Counted from the first letter of the stretch, positions 1-12,527 are shown. The stretch is 64,000 bases of DNA from Hydractinia symbiolongicarpus (GCF_029227915.1 NC_079875.1:3658001-3722000), one strand, 5' to 3'. Translations and numbers: made by a program. The notes: a model not told the origin generated them from the sequence alone.

Positions 1-676
1 ACTCCGACGTAGCAGAATTTTCTTAGACAATCCTACACCCGCCATTGCTTAAAGTTTTTCTTTAACGGCGGTATAAAGTTGTAACTTAACTAGTAATATT
101 TTTAACAATAATATTTTTGCTGAAAACAAATTTAGTATTTTTAGGTGTCATACCAACACACAAAATGCTTTTAAATACAACAAGCTATCTTGCCACACTT
201 GTAGATAAAAACGTTGATTTAAATAAAATATAAAAAGAATTAACAGATTTTTTTTATATTTGCTAACATTTTGATGACATTAAAAATCATTTAACAAATG
301 GCAAATCGTGCTTTATAGAAAAGAAGGACAATCTAGTTTATGGTGAAATCAAGATATTATTAACATAAGAGTTACTAGCTCACGTCACATTACTCAGCTG
401 TGTTTGCCAGGATATTATAACATGATTTTAATTACCACACCTACAAGTGTGATGCATGTAAAAAATTTGGTTCAGCTTGAAGTGAGCGTTTATCACTTAA
501 ACACCGGAACAATTCCGTGTAAATCGCGTGCTAGCAGATTAATGAAGTACGCAAAAATAATTAAGGATGATTTACAGTAGCAATATAACAGTAATTAATA
601 AAAATCACACCAACCATATCCTTTACAAAATCCGGTCAGCATCATCTCAATTACATCTGAATAAATCAGATTCACG
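1..676. other. Intergenic, upstream of first astacin gene
   Basis: AT-rich sequence without a credible open reading frame or recognisable RNA gene. It presumably holds the upstream regulatory region of the astacin gene that starts at 772. Confidence 0.5.
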
Positions 677-683
677 TATAAAT
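677..683 (+). promoter_or_regulatory. TATA box of astacin gene A
   Basis: A TATAAAT motif lies 95 bp before the ATG at 772. Comparable TATA motifs 70-75 bp before the ATG occur in the two other astacin genes here, which supports a core promoter for all three. Confidence 0.6.
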
Positions 684-771
684 AGATTGTAGGAACAGGA
701 TTCTAATCATTTAACAAGCAACTTAAAACCAAACACACTTAACATAAAAACAAATATCCAACTGAGAAAAA

Positions 772-3130
772 ATGAGGTGTATACAGTTAGTACTCTGTAT
801 CGCATTTGTTTCTGGTAAGTTTAATCTACTATATAAACAAATATAATTTCTAGTTACGTAGAATTGAGTTGAAGGCTAAAACTTCCATTCAGATTAAGCT
901 TTTAGTAGCTTCTTGATTTTGTTCAAATAATTTAAACAGAGGTATAAGAGCGAGTCCTCTTTTCCCTTTAGTTTTTTATGCATATACAAATTGTTACTTG
1001 TTTCTTTTTATTTATCATTTTGTTTTATATACAGGTATTTATGGCTCTACTGAATATGAAGCTGCAATGGATGAAATTGAAATTGCCAACCAAGGTACAT
1101 AATTTTGAAAGACAAAGTAATGTAAAGAATGTGAAATACTCCGAGATGAGTTCATGTTTTTGCAGTGTAGGGCTTTGACGACTCATTAATAATGCAACTA
1201 ATTGTCTTTCTAGGTGAACATTATGACCAAGTTGACATGAAATTAACAGAGGAACAACGCGCAACCTTCAAATCTATGAACAGCAAAAGTCGAAACAAAA
1301 GATCATTATATGATAAATTATACAACGTTAGATGGCCTGAAGCTGTAGTTCCCGTTACCTTTGGTTCCAAGTTCAGTAAGTAATGTATCTAACTCATCTC
1401 GTACTTTTCTAAGATTTCATTTTTCATCCTCATACTGTTGCATTATTGTTTCTTAGGTGAGGCGGAAAAGGCAACAATAAACGAAGCCATGAGGACGATC
1501 GAAAATGTATCTTGTGTTCGATTTAAAGAATACACTGCAGTTCTTGCTCCATTCAATCATGTATATATCAATAAAGGGACGGGGTATGTGTAAAAATTAA
1601 ATTTCTGAATTTTTAATAAGTTACTTTAAAAACGTACAATGTTCTGATAGCATTGCACTATTGTAGTTGCTGGTCATACATTGGCCGAACTAATTTGGGA
1701 CGTCAAGAATTGTCGTTGGGTTTTGGATGTGTTCATGCAGATACTGCCATTCACGAGCTTTTGCATGCCCTTGGCTTTTTTCATGAACAATCAAGACCAG
1801 ATAGAGATCAATACGTCACCATCAAGCAGGAAAATATTAGACCAGGTACTTTAGATACATTCACTAAATATTGTATTATATCCTTATACCACAGTGTTTT
1901 TCAGCATTTATTGTTGTTTTTATTTAAAGGATATGAAAGTAACTTTGACATCTCTGAATATTCTTACAAAGACGGATTGGGTGTTAAGTACGATCCTGAA
2001 TCCATCATGCACTATGGAAGGTAGGTATTAGTTTATTGTCACACCCTGAGAATGCTCCTTCAAAATAACTCTAAGGAAGTGGCAGTCAAGTTTTTACAAG
2101 AGTTTGATAAACTGAAGACGTATTCAGCATGTGTATGCATATTTTAGATTCACTTTCTCAAAAAATCGATGGAGTTTACCAACTATTGAGTGGAAATCCA
2201 ATCCAAACCGGCAGTTAGGAGGAAAAAAAATGACTGCATCAGATATTCTTCAGTTGAATCTATATTACGAATGTAAAGGTTATACGAAAACAAAGCGCTT
2301 AATCACTACAACGACTACCACAAAGACAATAACACCTCCAAAGACTACCACAACAACTACTTTACGTCCAACAACGACAACAACAACGACAACGACTACC
2401 ACGACGACAACAACACGTCCAACGACTACCACGACGACAACTACACGTCCAACGACTACCACTACAACTGCTACACGTCCAACAACGACCACAACAACGA
2501 CTACTCGTCCAACAACAACAATCAAAGCAACAACAACACGCCTAGTAATGACAACTAAAGCGATAACTAGTCCAACGACTACGGAAACGACAACCATAAC
2601 GACAACTACACGTCCAACAACTATTACATCAACAACACTTAAAACCAAGACGGTACAGCCAACAACAACCGAAGCGACGCCAACTAAGGCGACGATGACC
2701 AGAAACACGATGAAACCAACAACAAAACCTTCAAAAGGTAAAAAAAAATTTAGTCAAATATTAAACATTAGCCGAAACTAATCCAAAAAAAAAAAACTGT
2801 GAATTTATATACCACATTTCAATATGTGTGATCTCGTACACTTGCCACTTCTCACCTGTTTATTTAGTATGTGGAGATGAAACCTACCTATGTTCAAAAG
2901 CATTTGTAAACCGAGCTATCTGCGCCTTTGGACAGTTTTGCAGACGGTCGTGTGGATTATGTTCAGGTCCAAAAGAGAACATGTGTGATCTACTCGTTGA
3001 TGCAATAAATGTTGGTTGTGAAAGCAGCATGAGAAAAGAACACTGTGTCTCGAATGATAAGACAGAAAGAAGAAGGATGAAGCAAGAGTGTTCAAAAACA
3101 TGCTGCATGCGTGGACAGTTTTACGAATGA
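772..3130 (+). CDS. Secreted astacin metalloprotease with ShKT-type C-terminus (gene A)
   Basis: Eight exons: 772-814, 1035-1094, 1214-1375, 1457-1583, 1667-1845, 1930-2020, 2148-2737, 2868-3130, giving 504 residues. All junctions are GT-AG and the phases close. Order: signal peptide (about 1-17); propeptide with an acidic YDQVDM segment; furin-like RNKR ending at residue 64; astacin catalytic domain with the zinc motif HELLHALGFFH (His160, Glu161, His164, His170) and Met-turn SIMHY (Met217, Tyr219); Thr-rich linker of TTTRP-like repeats; then 12 cysteines from about residue 419. Family knowledge: M12A zinc endopeptidases act outside the cell on matrix or on growth-factor regulators. In cnidarians, ShKT-bearing astacins are known in head or foot patterning and in venom. 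The substrate cannot be told from sequence. The four catalytic-domain cysteines are present. It is convergent with gene B and shares its last exon almost exactly. Confidence 0.9.
2296..2732 (+). repeat. Coding Thr-rich minisatellite in gene A
   Basis: Imperfect ACN-rich repeats (acaacgacta-type with cgtcca spacers) encode a Thr-rich linker with regular Arg-Pro interruptions. Such a linker is expected to be heavily O-glycosylated and extended. The long antisense reading frame here is only a shadow of the repeat. Confidence 0.8.
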
Positions 3131-3240
3131 AAAAATACTGCATTTCTTAAATTATTGCAGTAGTCTGTAGACATATTTTAAATCGTAAAATTATTTACTA
3201 TAATTAGTAATATATAAAAGTAGAATATTGTAATCGCCCT
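2868..3240 (+). repeat. Inverted duplication, copy 1 (last exon and 3' flank of gene A)
   Basis: This exon and its 3' flank closely match, in opposite orientation, 5245-5627. The match extends past the stop codon: both flanks share the stretch tagaatattgtaatcg. It therefore reflects shared DNA history and not only protein constraint. Confidence 0.8.
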
Positions 3241-3245
3241 AAATG

Positions 3246-3251
3246 AATAAA
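3246..3251 (+). terminator. Poly(A) signal of gene A
   Basis: AATAAA lies about 115 bp past the stop codon of gene A, in the AT-rich 3' flank. Confidence 0.5.
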
Positions 3252-5244
3252 TAAGTATCCTGGATTCTTTTCTTCTTTTTTCTCATGATAAATTTTTATC
3301 CCTTTATTTCATAGAGTAAATAGAGTCAGCATAGAAAAAGTTGTCAAATAATCTTGATAACTTCTTAGCTGCATATTTGATATTAACAACCATCCGATTG
3401 GCAAGAAATTGTCAAAGGTTTTCCTTTGCATGTTTATATTGTCATAAAAATTATAATACTCTAAGTAATTACGCTACACTAAAACTTAAAAAATTCCTGG
3501 AACGTGAAATTGAATCTGTTACACAACAAACTAAGTTTTTTTATTTTCGTTTAACCGTCTTTCTTCCTCTTTTAAACTCTCTGATTGTCCCGGTAAACCT
3601 ACACTTCAGACATTTTATCAGAAGTATCTAAAATTTGATGAAAAATGTGTTATCGAAACTTGTCTCAGTCTGTATATTAATCCATAAAATATATTTTTTC
3701 TCCCTGTGTTTTGTCTGTATATGCACATAAAAATGCATTAAGGTAAAAAAAAATATTAGTTTTTCTTCATCAAAACTCAGTCTACAGGTTTGTTTTTGTG
3801 CCAACTTCTGTGCAGCTTTAAAAGCCAATGGCATTTTTGCAGGGATATCCAACGAATATTTTGTCCTAAGTGTACGTTAACCAATTGGAAACCTGCAACA
3901 TATATATTTCGTCCAATCACCGTTGAACAAGGATAGTTAAAATTTATTGGTTATAAACCTTAAAATGAATTTATGCATGAAAACACCAAAAATACATCGT
4001 CAACAGCCGAATCATATAGTTCAGCCAAGTGTTATATTCACCAATCTGATTTTAACTACCATACCGTCCATATTAGGTTTCCTAGTTACCTAACTTAAAT
4101 ATGAAAAGAGACACATAGTAAACAAAAAGTTACCTGCAACAACATTAATATTTCTTTTAGGAATACACAAACGCAAACATACAACGCCCCGACAAGGCAA
4201 ATCCATTTACATAAGCTTTGACAATTATAAAACTTTTTGGTTGAAAGACGTATAAACTTTAATATACTTGTTATTACGTCAATATATTGGTAATATGAAA
4301 AATATCAATGGATAGTTGTTTGAAAACGAACAAGAGAAAAAATAGTATTTATCATATACTTAAATAAAGTTATTTTTATGTTATAAATGTATGTAAAATT
4401 AATTTGAAAAATAAGGAAAGGTGTTTCATATAATACAGTTCACATTTCATTTTTTTCAAAAGCAGGCGCCCGGATAAAGGGCCATAGGCACATACCCGGA
4501 TGCCAATGCCTCATCTATTATATCCGAGGGAATAAGATATACAGTGGATACTCTTTGAAGCTAATATTCTTCCCAAAAGCAAACCAAACACAAATTTATA
4601 TCATGTAATGTCTATGAAGAGGAAAAGTTAAAATAATATGACAAAACTAAAAGATATTAATTCTTAGATTGTTTTTGCTATAACAAGGTTTTTTATATTA
4701 AAGACTGCTAGAATCTTCCGACAGTGTGTCATGACAGAGAATGCAATGACATCCTGAGCTACCATTTTGCACAACACGTAATGTCTGGGGTTAAATTCAC
4801 ATTCATTTTTTGGGCTTCCTCTATATTTAGTTCTAATTTTTGGATATACAATGTTCATTTTCTTACTTCCAAAATTGATATTGATTTTTCGCTTAAAATA
4901 CTTGCTAAGCACTAAAAAATGCGTTAACTAGCCAATTTTTAAGACTACCTGCTCAAAAATGAATAAATAAATAAATAAATAAATATTATTACTTCCAAGA
5001 CCCAACAACTGAATATGTAATTATAGTGTCTATACCGCATAAATATTTTTGTCTATCAACGTTTAAGAAAACTGTTAGCTAATGAGACCATTGCGCAAAA
5101 AAAACGCCACCATACTTTTACAATTAACTGATATGCAGACTTTCCTATACTTCGTAAAAATCAACTCTATATATTAAGTATACTATATTAAGACAACAAA
5201 GACGAGAATTCATGATACTTATTCCTTCACTTAAAGCTTAGGTT
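3252..5244. other. Intergenic between convergent astacin genes
   Basis: AT-rich sequence between two gene 3' ends. It contains a short ATAA microsatellite near 4959-4984. No reading frame here has a recognisable domain or splice support. Confidence 0.5.
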
Positions 5245-5627
5245 CGATTACAATATTCTACTTTAATATTCTATTAATTAGTATATTCTTAGTTATAAAA
5301 TTTTATATATTTAATATATATCTAGTCAATACAACAAAAAATATTTTAGAAATGCATTATTTTTTTATTCGTAAAACTGTCCACGCATGCAGCATGTTTT
5401 TGGACATTCTTGCTTCATCCTTCTTCTTTCTCTCTTATCCTTCGATACGCAGTGTTCCTTTCTGGTGCTGCTTTCACAACCAACATTTATTGCGTCGACG
5501 AGAAGATCACACATATTTTCGCTTGGACCTGAACATAATCCACATGACCGTCTGCAAAACTTTGGAAATGTACAGATCATTCGATTTACAAGAGCTCTTG
5601 AACAAAGGTAGGTTTCATCTCCACAAA
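5245..5627 (-). repeat. Inverted duplication, copy 2 (last exon and 3' flank of gene B)
   Basis: Minus-strand partner of 2868-3240. The encoded 87 residues differ from gene A at only about 11 positions, while the catalytic domains of the two genes are clearly more diverged. Confidence 0.8.
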
Positions 5628-8456
5628 CTGAATACAAACAAAAAAAATTTAAATGCACATATTATCATATTTTCCATAATAACATACAGATAGTATATAC
5701 GTTTACATCCAAACAAGGAAATATACGTTTGAATAAAAGATTTGTGCTTACCTTTTGTAGATCGGATTACTGGTTTTAGTGTACTCCTGGCTATTGGTGT
5801 TTTCTTATTGCCAAACGTCGAAGGTTGTGCGGTGAAAATTGTGCCTGTGATCTTCTTAGTTGCAGCCCTTGTCGCAGTTTTTTGACGTGTTGTTGTTGTG
5901 GTAGTTATAGGGCAACTTGCCGTTGTTGTTGTTTTTGGTCGTTTAGTTGTCGTTGTGGTATTTGTTGATCGTGTAGTTGTCGTTGTGGTAGTTTTTGGAC
6001 GTGTAGTTGTCGTTGTGGTAGTTGTTGGTAGTGTAGTTGTCGTTGTAGTAGTTGTTGGTCGTGTAGTTGTCGTTGTGGTAGTTGTTGGTCGTGCAGTTGT
6101 CGTTGCAGTAGTTGTTAGTCGCTTAGTTGTCGTAGTGGTAGTTGTTGGTCGTGTAGTTGTCGTTGTGCTAGTAGTTGGCCGAGTTGTTGTTGTTGGGGTG
6201 CTCTTCGCTATACCCTCGCATTCGTAGTATAGATTAAGCTGTAAAATATCCGATGGGGTTAGTTTTCTTCCGCCTAAAGGTTGATTTGGGTTGGTTTTTA
6301 GCACGATAGTTGGTTCAGACGTAGATTTTGCAAACTGGTAGCTATAATCAAAAGAACAACAAGCGCACATTGATCACAGTTATAAAATAACTAGTGAAAT
6401 ATATATGGTATGCATATGATCCTAAAACACCGCACACATATATATAAGTTATTATCTTGTTAGTTGCACACAATGGTAAACTTGGCAAAACTTTCGTTCA
6501 GAAATGGTTATTCAATTACAAAAAATAAAAAAACGATTTTCTTATTTTCATTTTCTTTTTCTAAAATGACAGACAAACTTATCTTTACTAAACATACTTT
6601 CCATAGTGCATGATAGATTGTGAATCATATTTAACTCCATATCCATCTTTGTTTGATTCTCCAGAAATATCAAAATTTGATTCATATCCTAAAAAGAATA
6701 AATCTTTCGTCATTGAGCGCGATGTTTAGCGACGTTGGCAAAGTGGGTAACTGTCGGCTAGGAAATCGAATTCTCTTTTATATAAGCCTCTATTTTGATA
6801 TCTCAAATTGGGTGATCACGCAATAGGCGTCATGCCGGTTTACACACTTGCTGCGACATCATTTCGCATCTATCAGGATTATTGACAAAAGTTTATTAAA
6901 AAATTATTAGCTTTTCATCAAGTTAAGTGTTCATGTTTAATTAAATGGGTTTTTTTCAATATAAACCAGTAACAACCAAACATTCTAACAAGTGGAGCCT
7001 TCAAATGCAATTAAAATATAAAAAATGTAGGCTATTTAAGAAGTGAAAACATTAGTGATCGCAGTGAAATAATTGTTGGTGCAGGATAAGTTTTAATGAA
7101 CATTTTTTTCCCATTCCAAACGAATTACCTTCTTGAATATTTTGTCTGTTAACTTTCACATACTGATCTCTATCTTGTCTTGATTGTTCATGAAAGAAGC
7201 CAAGAGCATGCAAAAGCTCGTGAATGATAATATATACCTGGATACGTCCTAAATTTAGTGACAAATCTTGATGTCCTCCTGTTCGACCAATATATGACCA
7301 GCAACTGAATAACAAAACAAGAAAATGGTTGATAACATTGTACTTTGATAAATACTTATCTCTCTTTAGTGATTTTCAATTCAAAACTATTGACACTAAT
7401 ATTTATTTGTGTATTTTCTTACTACAATAGCAAGCTTTGTTGTAAATTCAATTGTATTTTTTGCTGAAACTTCAAATTGGTTTAATGGAGGTCGTTTAGT
7501 TGCGCGGTCTTCACTGCTAACCGTTTCAACACTATCTCAAGTAACTTAAAACTTACGTAGGCCCTTTGTAGATGGTTACATGATCATTTGGAGCAGAACC
7601 CACCGGGTATTCCTTGAATCGAACACAAGAGACGCTTTCAATTTTTCTGATAGCTTCATATATTTTTGTCTTTTCCAAATCCTCTGAAGCAGGAGTAAAA
7701 TAGTAAGAAAAGAAATAGTAAGGAAAACTTTTAAGAACAGATCGACTCACGTCAATTTCAATCCTTACCTAAATTGGAGCTAATAGTAAAAGGAACAGCA
7801 GCTTTAGGCCATCTTTTTCTGTGTACTAAATCATAGATGGCCCTTTTGTTTCGTTTGTTACTTTTACTAAAGTGAAAACTTGCACGTTGTTCTTCTGTCA
7901 GTCTCATGTCGACTTGATCATAAATCCCACCTAAAAAAATTGAACTGCTTTTATAGCTGCATTTTGTTGGTCTTTCCGCAAGAAAAGTGTCGTGCAACGG
8001 GAAAACGAAATAGCGTGTAATTAAAAAGTAAATGAAGGACGGACGAACCCTTGCTGGACTAGCTAAGAATAACTTACCTTCGTTGGCTTTCTCAATATCC
8101 TCCATTGCAGATTCACTGACAGAATAGCTAATACCTGCAAATAACCAAATAAGGTAAAGAAATATTTGTAGAAAAAATAAAAGAGAAGAAAAAGAATATA
8201 AAATAGAAAAAAAAATAGAAATGAAAGCCTCCAAAGAAACGGTACAATTGAATTGACAATCTTAGATATGATGACTGACTAGCCATACATGTTCGAGTAA
8301 GTAAAGATGATAATCCTTCTCATCCAAATACAATACATTAGATAATAAAGAAAAGTGAGGCATACATTGAAATGTTTCTCCTTAATAAGCTGTACTATGG
8401 CTAAGTAACTTACTACACATACAAGAGAAACAGAACGCTAATTGTAACAACTTCAT
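5365..8456 (-). CDS. Secreted astacin metalloprotease with ShKT-type C-terminus (gene B)
   Basis: Eight exons on the minus strand: 8414-8456, 8078-8134, 7769-7930, 7557-7683, 7129-7304, 6598-6688, 5752-6341, 5365-5627, giving 502 residues. Layout matches gene A: signal peptide, propeptide with YDQVDM, furin-like RNKR site, zinc motif HELLHALGFFH (His158, Glu159, His162, His168), Met-turn SIMHY, Thr-rich linker and the 12-Cys tail. Exons 1, 3, 4, 6, 7 and 8 have the same lengths as in gene A, so the two arose by duplication with inversion. Oddity: the cysteine eight residues before the zinc motif is Arg150 (cgt against tgt in gene A), while its expected partner Cys131 remains. In astacins these two normally form a conserved disulfide, so folding or activity may differ. 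All introns are GT-AG and there is no premature stop, so the gene appears intact. Confidence 0.88.
5780..6200 (-). repeat. Coding Thr-rich minisatellite in gene B
   Basis: On the minus strand, 30-bp-scale repeats of the acaactacacga type encode TTTTTTRPT-like units. The repeat order differs from gene A although the whole exon has the same length (590 nt). Confidence 0.75.
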
Positions 8457-8525
8457 ATTTTTAATAAGATTTTAAACACTTTCCAGTTGATTGTTGAATA
8501 AATTTCTAACCTCTTTTTACCATCT

Positions 8526-8532
8526 GTTTATA
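8526..8532 (-). promoter_or_regulatory. TATA box of astacin gene B
   Basis: TATAAAC on the minus strand, about 70 bp before the ATG at 8456, at a spacing like that of the other astacin genes. Confidence 0.5.
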
Positions 8533-9103
8533 TGTGAATGCAATTTCTTCGGATGTAACTGACAAGCTGCTAATCGGAATTTGTAGAGGATATATTGAGC
8601 AATTTCTATTAATTTGAGACATGTGATTTGTGTCATGGGAATTGATCCAAACCCGAAGTGTCAAGAAACATTACAATTTAACCTCATTTAATACTTTCTC
8701 TTTGATCCCACGTGTATCGTACCTTGTTGACGTGGAATTTAATTCTTTAAGGATGTCCTAAGGTCGAGCTAAGCTTAGTAGTGGAATGTAGGCTAGTAGC
8801 AGTTTCTCTAACGACATACAGGCGGAGTTTGAATACAAGATTTGGAGTTCTGCCAAACTACCTCAGGGAGAGGGTATCACGCTTAAATCGGCAGAAATAT
8901 ATCGCATACTCTGTTTTGTTTGTAAATATTTCGTACATTCAGAAACAACACTTCGGTGCTCGAACAAGCATGGCGACTAGCCGTTAACCAGTGGAAATAT
9001 CCAAGTGGTTCTTGTCTTAAATTTACACGCTTTTTCGTGCGCCCGTTGCACGTCGTTTTTTTCGCGGACAGACATACAAAATTCAGCTTTTATTATAGAG
9101 AAG
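8533..9103. other. Intergenic
   Basis: No supported gene. A 68-codon frame at 8781-8987 has no recognisable domain, signal or splice context, and I do not call it. Confidence 0.4.
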
Positions 9104-9406
9104 TGCCGTAATGTTTCGAATAAAGGCGCCCCTTCTATTAAACGCCCCCTCGAATAGACGTCCCTCTTTTTCAGTCATTTTATGAATAAAGCCCCCCCCC
9201 CTCGAATAGACGTCCCTCCTTCATAAGGGGCGTTTATTTGAAGCAATTGTAAAAGTATACTTACTTACCTTTTTCCTAAATCTGTTTGAGGTTGGAAATC
9301 TGGAAATAAACGGCCCCTCTTTTAAACGCCCTCCTCGAATAGACGCCCCCCGAAAATGTCAAAAATTTAATGAACGCCTCGGGCGTTTATTTGAAGCATT
9401 ACGGTA
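9104..9406. mobile_element. MITE-like element with terminal inverted repeats
   Basis: About 303 bp. The left end reads tgccgtaatgtttcgaataa and the right end, reverse-complemented, reads taccgtaatgcttcaaataa. Inside are several cgaatagacg and cgcccc motifs in both orientations. No coding capacity. I infer a non-autonomous DNA transposon; no target-site duplication is obvious. Confidence 0.6.
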
Positions 9407-12189
9407 TTCAAGTCTGGTACAGCAAATAATTAAGGCGTCAATTACCCAAACGTTTATTGCAATGCATTATTTACTTTATGGACGAAGTTGCTAAACTCGC
9501 AATAAGATTCATTATAAAAAGCGTGTGCACTTTACGAAATATCTGCTTTTGTTGGGTTGTATAGTCAGAATTAAGTATTCGTTTAGTACAAACTAAACTG
9601 ACCGTTATGGGGTGCGTCTTCCATCAATTAATCATGCTATTTTTTGTTTTAAAACAATAGGTTATCTTTAATTGACAATTTTACCTATTGCACGCGTACA
9701 ATCACAATTTTAGATACGTAATTTACATAGGAATTGCTGAAAGGTCAAACGTTACAGCTGAATGACATTAAAACACTTTCTTGTCCAGTAAACGTGAGTC
9801 ACACCATACAATATATTCATAACTTAATGAGTATCTAAAACAAATTGTAAATTATGACTTCCAATAACTTTCTCGTGTCAGGTTCCGCTGTAGAAATGTT
9901 TTGAAATGCTTTATCCGTCTAAGAAGATCTCTTTTTATTTTCAATGACATGAGATAAAAGAAAATCTTCTTAAAATCTAATGATTTGTATATGAACTCTT
10001 TTGAATGTGATGGATGTCTAGATTAACTAACTGAAAAACTGAAATATTTATGCACAAAAAATGGTGGGGGATAAATTTTTGAAGCAGTAAAAAATATTCT
10101 CAAAACACAAAAGATAACAAAATGACTTCTACGAATTTAAAACTAACAATTTTTTACCATTAACTTCTTTACCGGACTTTTTCTATATGGCAAGTTAATA
10201 TCAAAAAAATTGGATCCATATATTTTCTTGTTGTTGTTTTTAATAAATCATTACTCTATTATTAAGAATGTTTCAGGTATGCTTAGACGTTCCCAATACA
10301 ACCACCTTCCGTGGACTTTTGCATTATGTAGTAGGTTGAAACTTAGCCAAGTTGTAGAACTCCTCGTCCCTCTGAAAGAGAAGAAAACCCATGTTCTTTC
10401 TCTGCAGGAAAATATATTTTCAAAAAGTTTTGAGTCTTACAATGACTGATCAGCATTAACATTTCATGAACCTTTTTCAAAGTTATTTTATTACCTTGCT
10501 ACATGTCATATCATCGTATTATATGGTAACTAATACCTAGGAAGTACTCGGCTACCGCATCAACGACATCCCTTTTTGAAGAATCAAACTCGCCAGCAAG
10601 GAAACGCAAGCTCGCTATGGCAACAGTTTCATGTTACTCGCAGTTTCGAATCTTTCTAGTTACTGTATTTTGTTATTCTGTTTCTTTTAAAATATAAATA
10701 CTTCCTGTATTGTACATTCTATCAACACGTTCTCAAAAAGTAAGGAGAAGTAATTATGTTTCTATCTACTCAACGTTTCAAAACGTAGCAATCAAGAAGG
10801 CATGGTAGTGGCAACGCGTATGGAGTAGAAATTGTTTGAAGTGGCAAAAAATTGGTGAAAACGTCCACCACACACCAGTAATCATGACATAACTTCTAAG
10901 TTCAAAAGTTTTTTTTAGCATGCAAATATGTTTGAAGCCATGGAACATTCACTATGTCAATATTGTGAGCATTTGTAAAGGAATCTTTCAATTTCCAAAA
11001 TTTAAATCAGTTCTGTAGCATTTTACACATGTGTAAATATAAATTTGAATATATAACAAATATTAGAAGCTCAAGATAGTAAAAGTATGGCAGTGCACCT
11101 AAAATTATTAGGGGTACCACTGTGGCACACACAAATACCAATGATCAATGCAGCATACTGAAAATAAACTCTTGTTTTCTTAGAATAAGATCATTTTCTG
11201 GCGAAACACTGACATCAACTACGCGCTGAGCAAGTAAATGATTTTTAAAATTATCTTCTTGCATTGACATTGATGTAAAAAAGGGTGCAGAAATTCGCTA
11301 AAAACTATCATGTCGACGATTGATAAGTAATAAGTTAATTTTGCATTCGATTAATCGTTCTTGTTCTTGCTTTAAATAGCTTTTAGCAATCTTAATCCTC
11401 ATATACAAGTCGGTCCAGGTCCAGGGATGAGATAGATGTTGTCCTAAAACTGCTACAAAGTGTTGACTAATTTTATATCTTTTTCGTAGCATGACTTTGT
11501 AAACTGAAGTATGTTGAAATAGTTTTTCGAGCAATGAACCACTGCTTACCACAATAATATCAGGCTAGTTGGTCAGTAACTGAGTCAAGCAAGCAAGTGA
11601 AAGTAAAACCAACGAAATCTCAGAGAGTTTCTAACTGACCTTCTACGCTTGTAAAAAGACTAGTACATGTGATATGCAAGACTTATAATATATTGATGAC
11701 ATAAAAAGAAGGATAATGAAAACAAACATAATAGTACCATTTTCCTATCCAACATTGTGGAGTGACCTACATTGTTGAAAACTACTTTGTAGCGGATTGT
11801 AAACGACTTTCGTAACGGTTTCAATAATAATACTGCAGATAAACTGGATATTATACTATTTGTACTAATTTTCGCATTCGCGCCAAAAATATCGTTAATT
11901 TTAGAATTTTAATTTTCTTCATCATGTTATCTTTATGTATTTCAATAAAAAGCAGGAATTTCTACCATTCTTTGAAAATTACCTAAAAGCATTGGTTGGT
12001 TTTAAGCAAAAAAATTTCTTTAATCCCGTCATTATGTAAAAAAGCTAGGTCTATTTACAAGGAAAATAAAAACTCTATTAAAATATCTACAATAACAGCC
12101 GTTTTTCTGTTTCTGCGCAAAATATTAGCGAGACACACGAAATGTAAGGTATAACTTACCAGGTGTTAAACATGCGTAAATAGTTGGTT
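9407..12189. other. Intergenic
   Basis: AT-rich sequence. Small open frames (for example 10210-10449 on + and 11298-11552 on -) have no recognisable domain or supporting signals. Nothing else is supported. Confidence 0.4.
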
Positions 12190-12527
12190 ACCTACCTCAT
12201 CATCTACCTCTACCTCATCATGTACCTACCTCATCATGTACCTACCTCATCATCTACCTACCTCATCATGTACCTACCTCATCATCTACCTACCTCATCA
12301 TCTACCTACCTCATCATCTACCTATCTCATCATGTACCTACCTCATCATGTAACTACCTCATCATGTACCTACCTCATCATCTACCTACCTCATCATCTA
12401 CCTACCTCATCATCTACCTATCTCATCATGTACCTACCTCATCATGTAACTACCTCATCATGTACCTACCTCATCATGTACCTACCTCATCATGTACCTA
12501 CCTCATCATATACCTACCTCACAACAT
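12190..12527. repeat. 16-bp satellite with 96-bp higher-order unit
   Basis: About 21 copies of a 16-bp unit (tacctcatcatctacc, with variants carrying catgta, ctatct or gtaact). The variant ctatctcatcat recurs 96 bp apart (six units), followed by the same order of variants, so a six-unit block was duplicated. The long overlapping open frames across it are repeat artefacts. Confidence 0.85.

Noticed and set aside
2280-2708. 142-codon antisense open frame rich in Val
   Set aside because: It is the complement of the Thr-repeat coding exon of astacin gene A. The mirror cases at 5898-6227 and 15889-16338 are the same kind of shadow.
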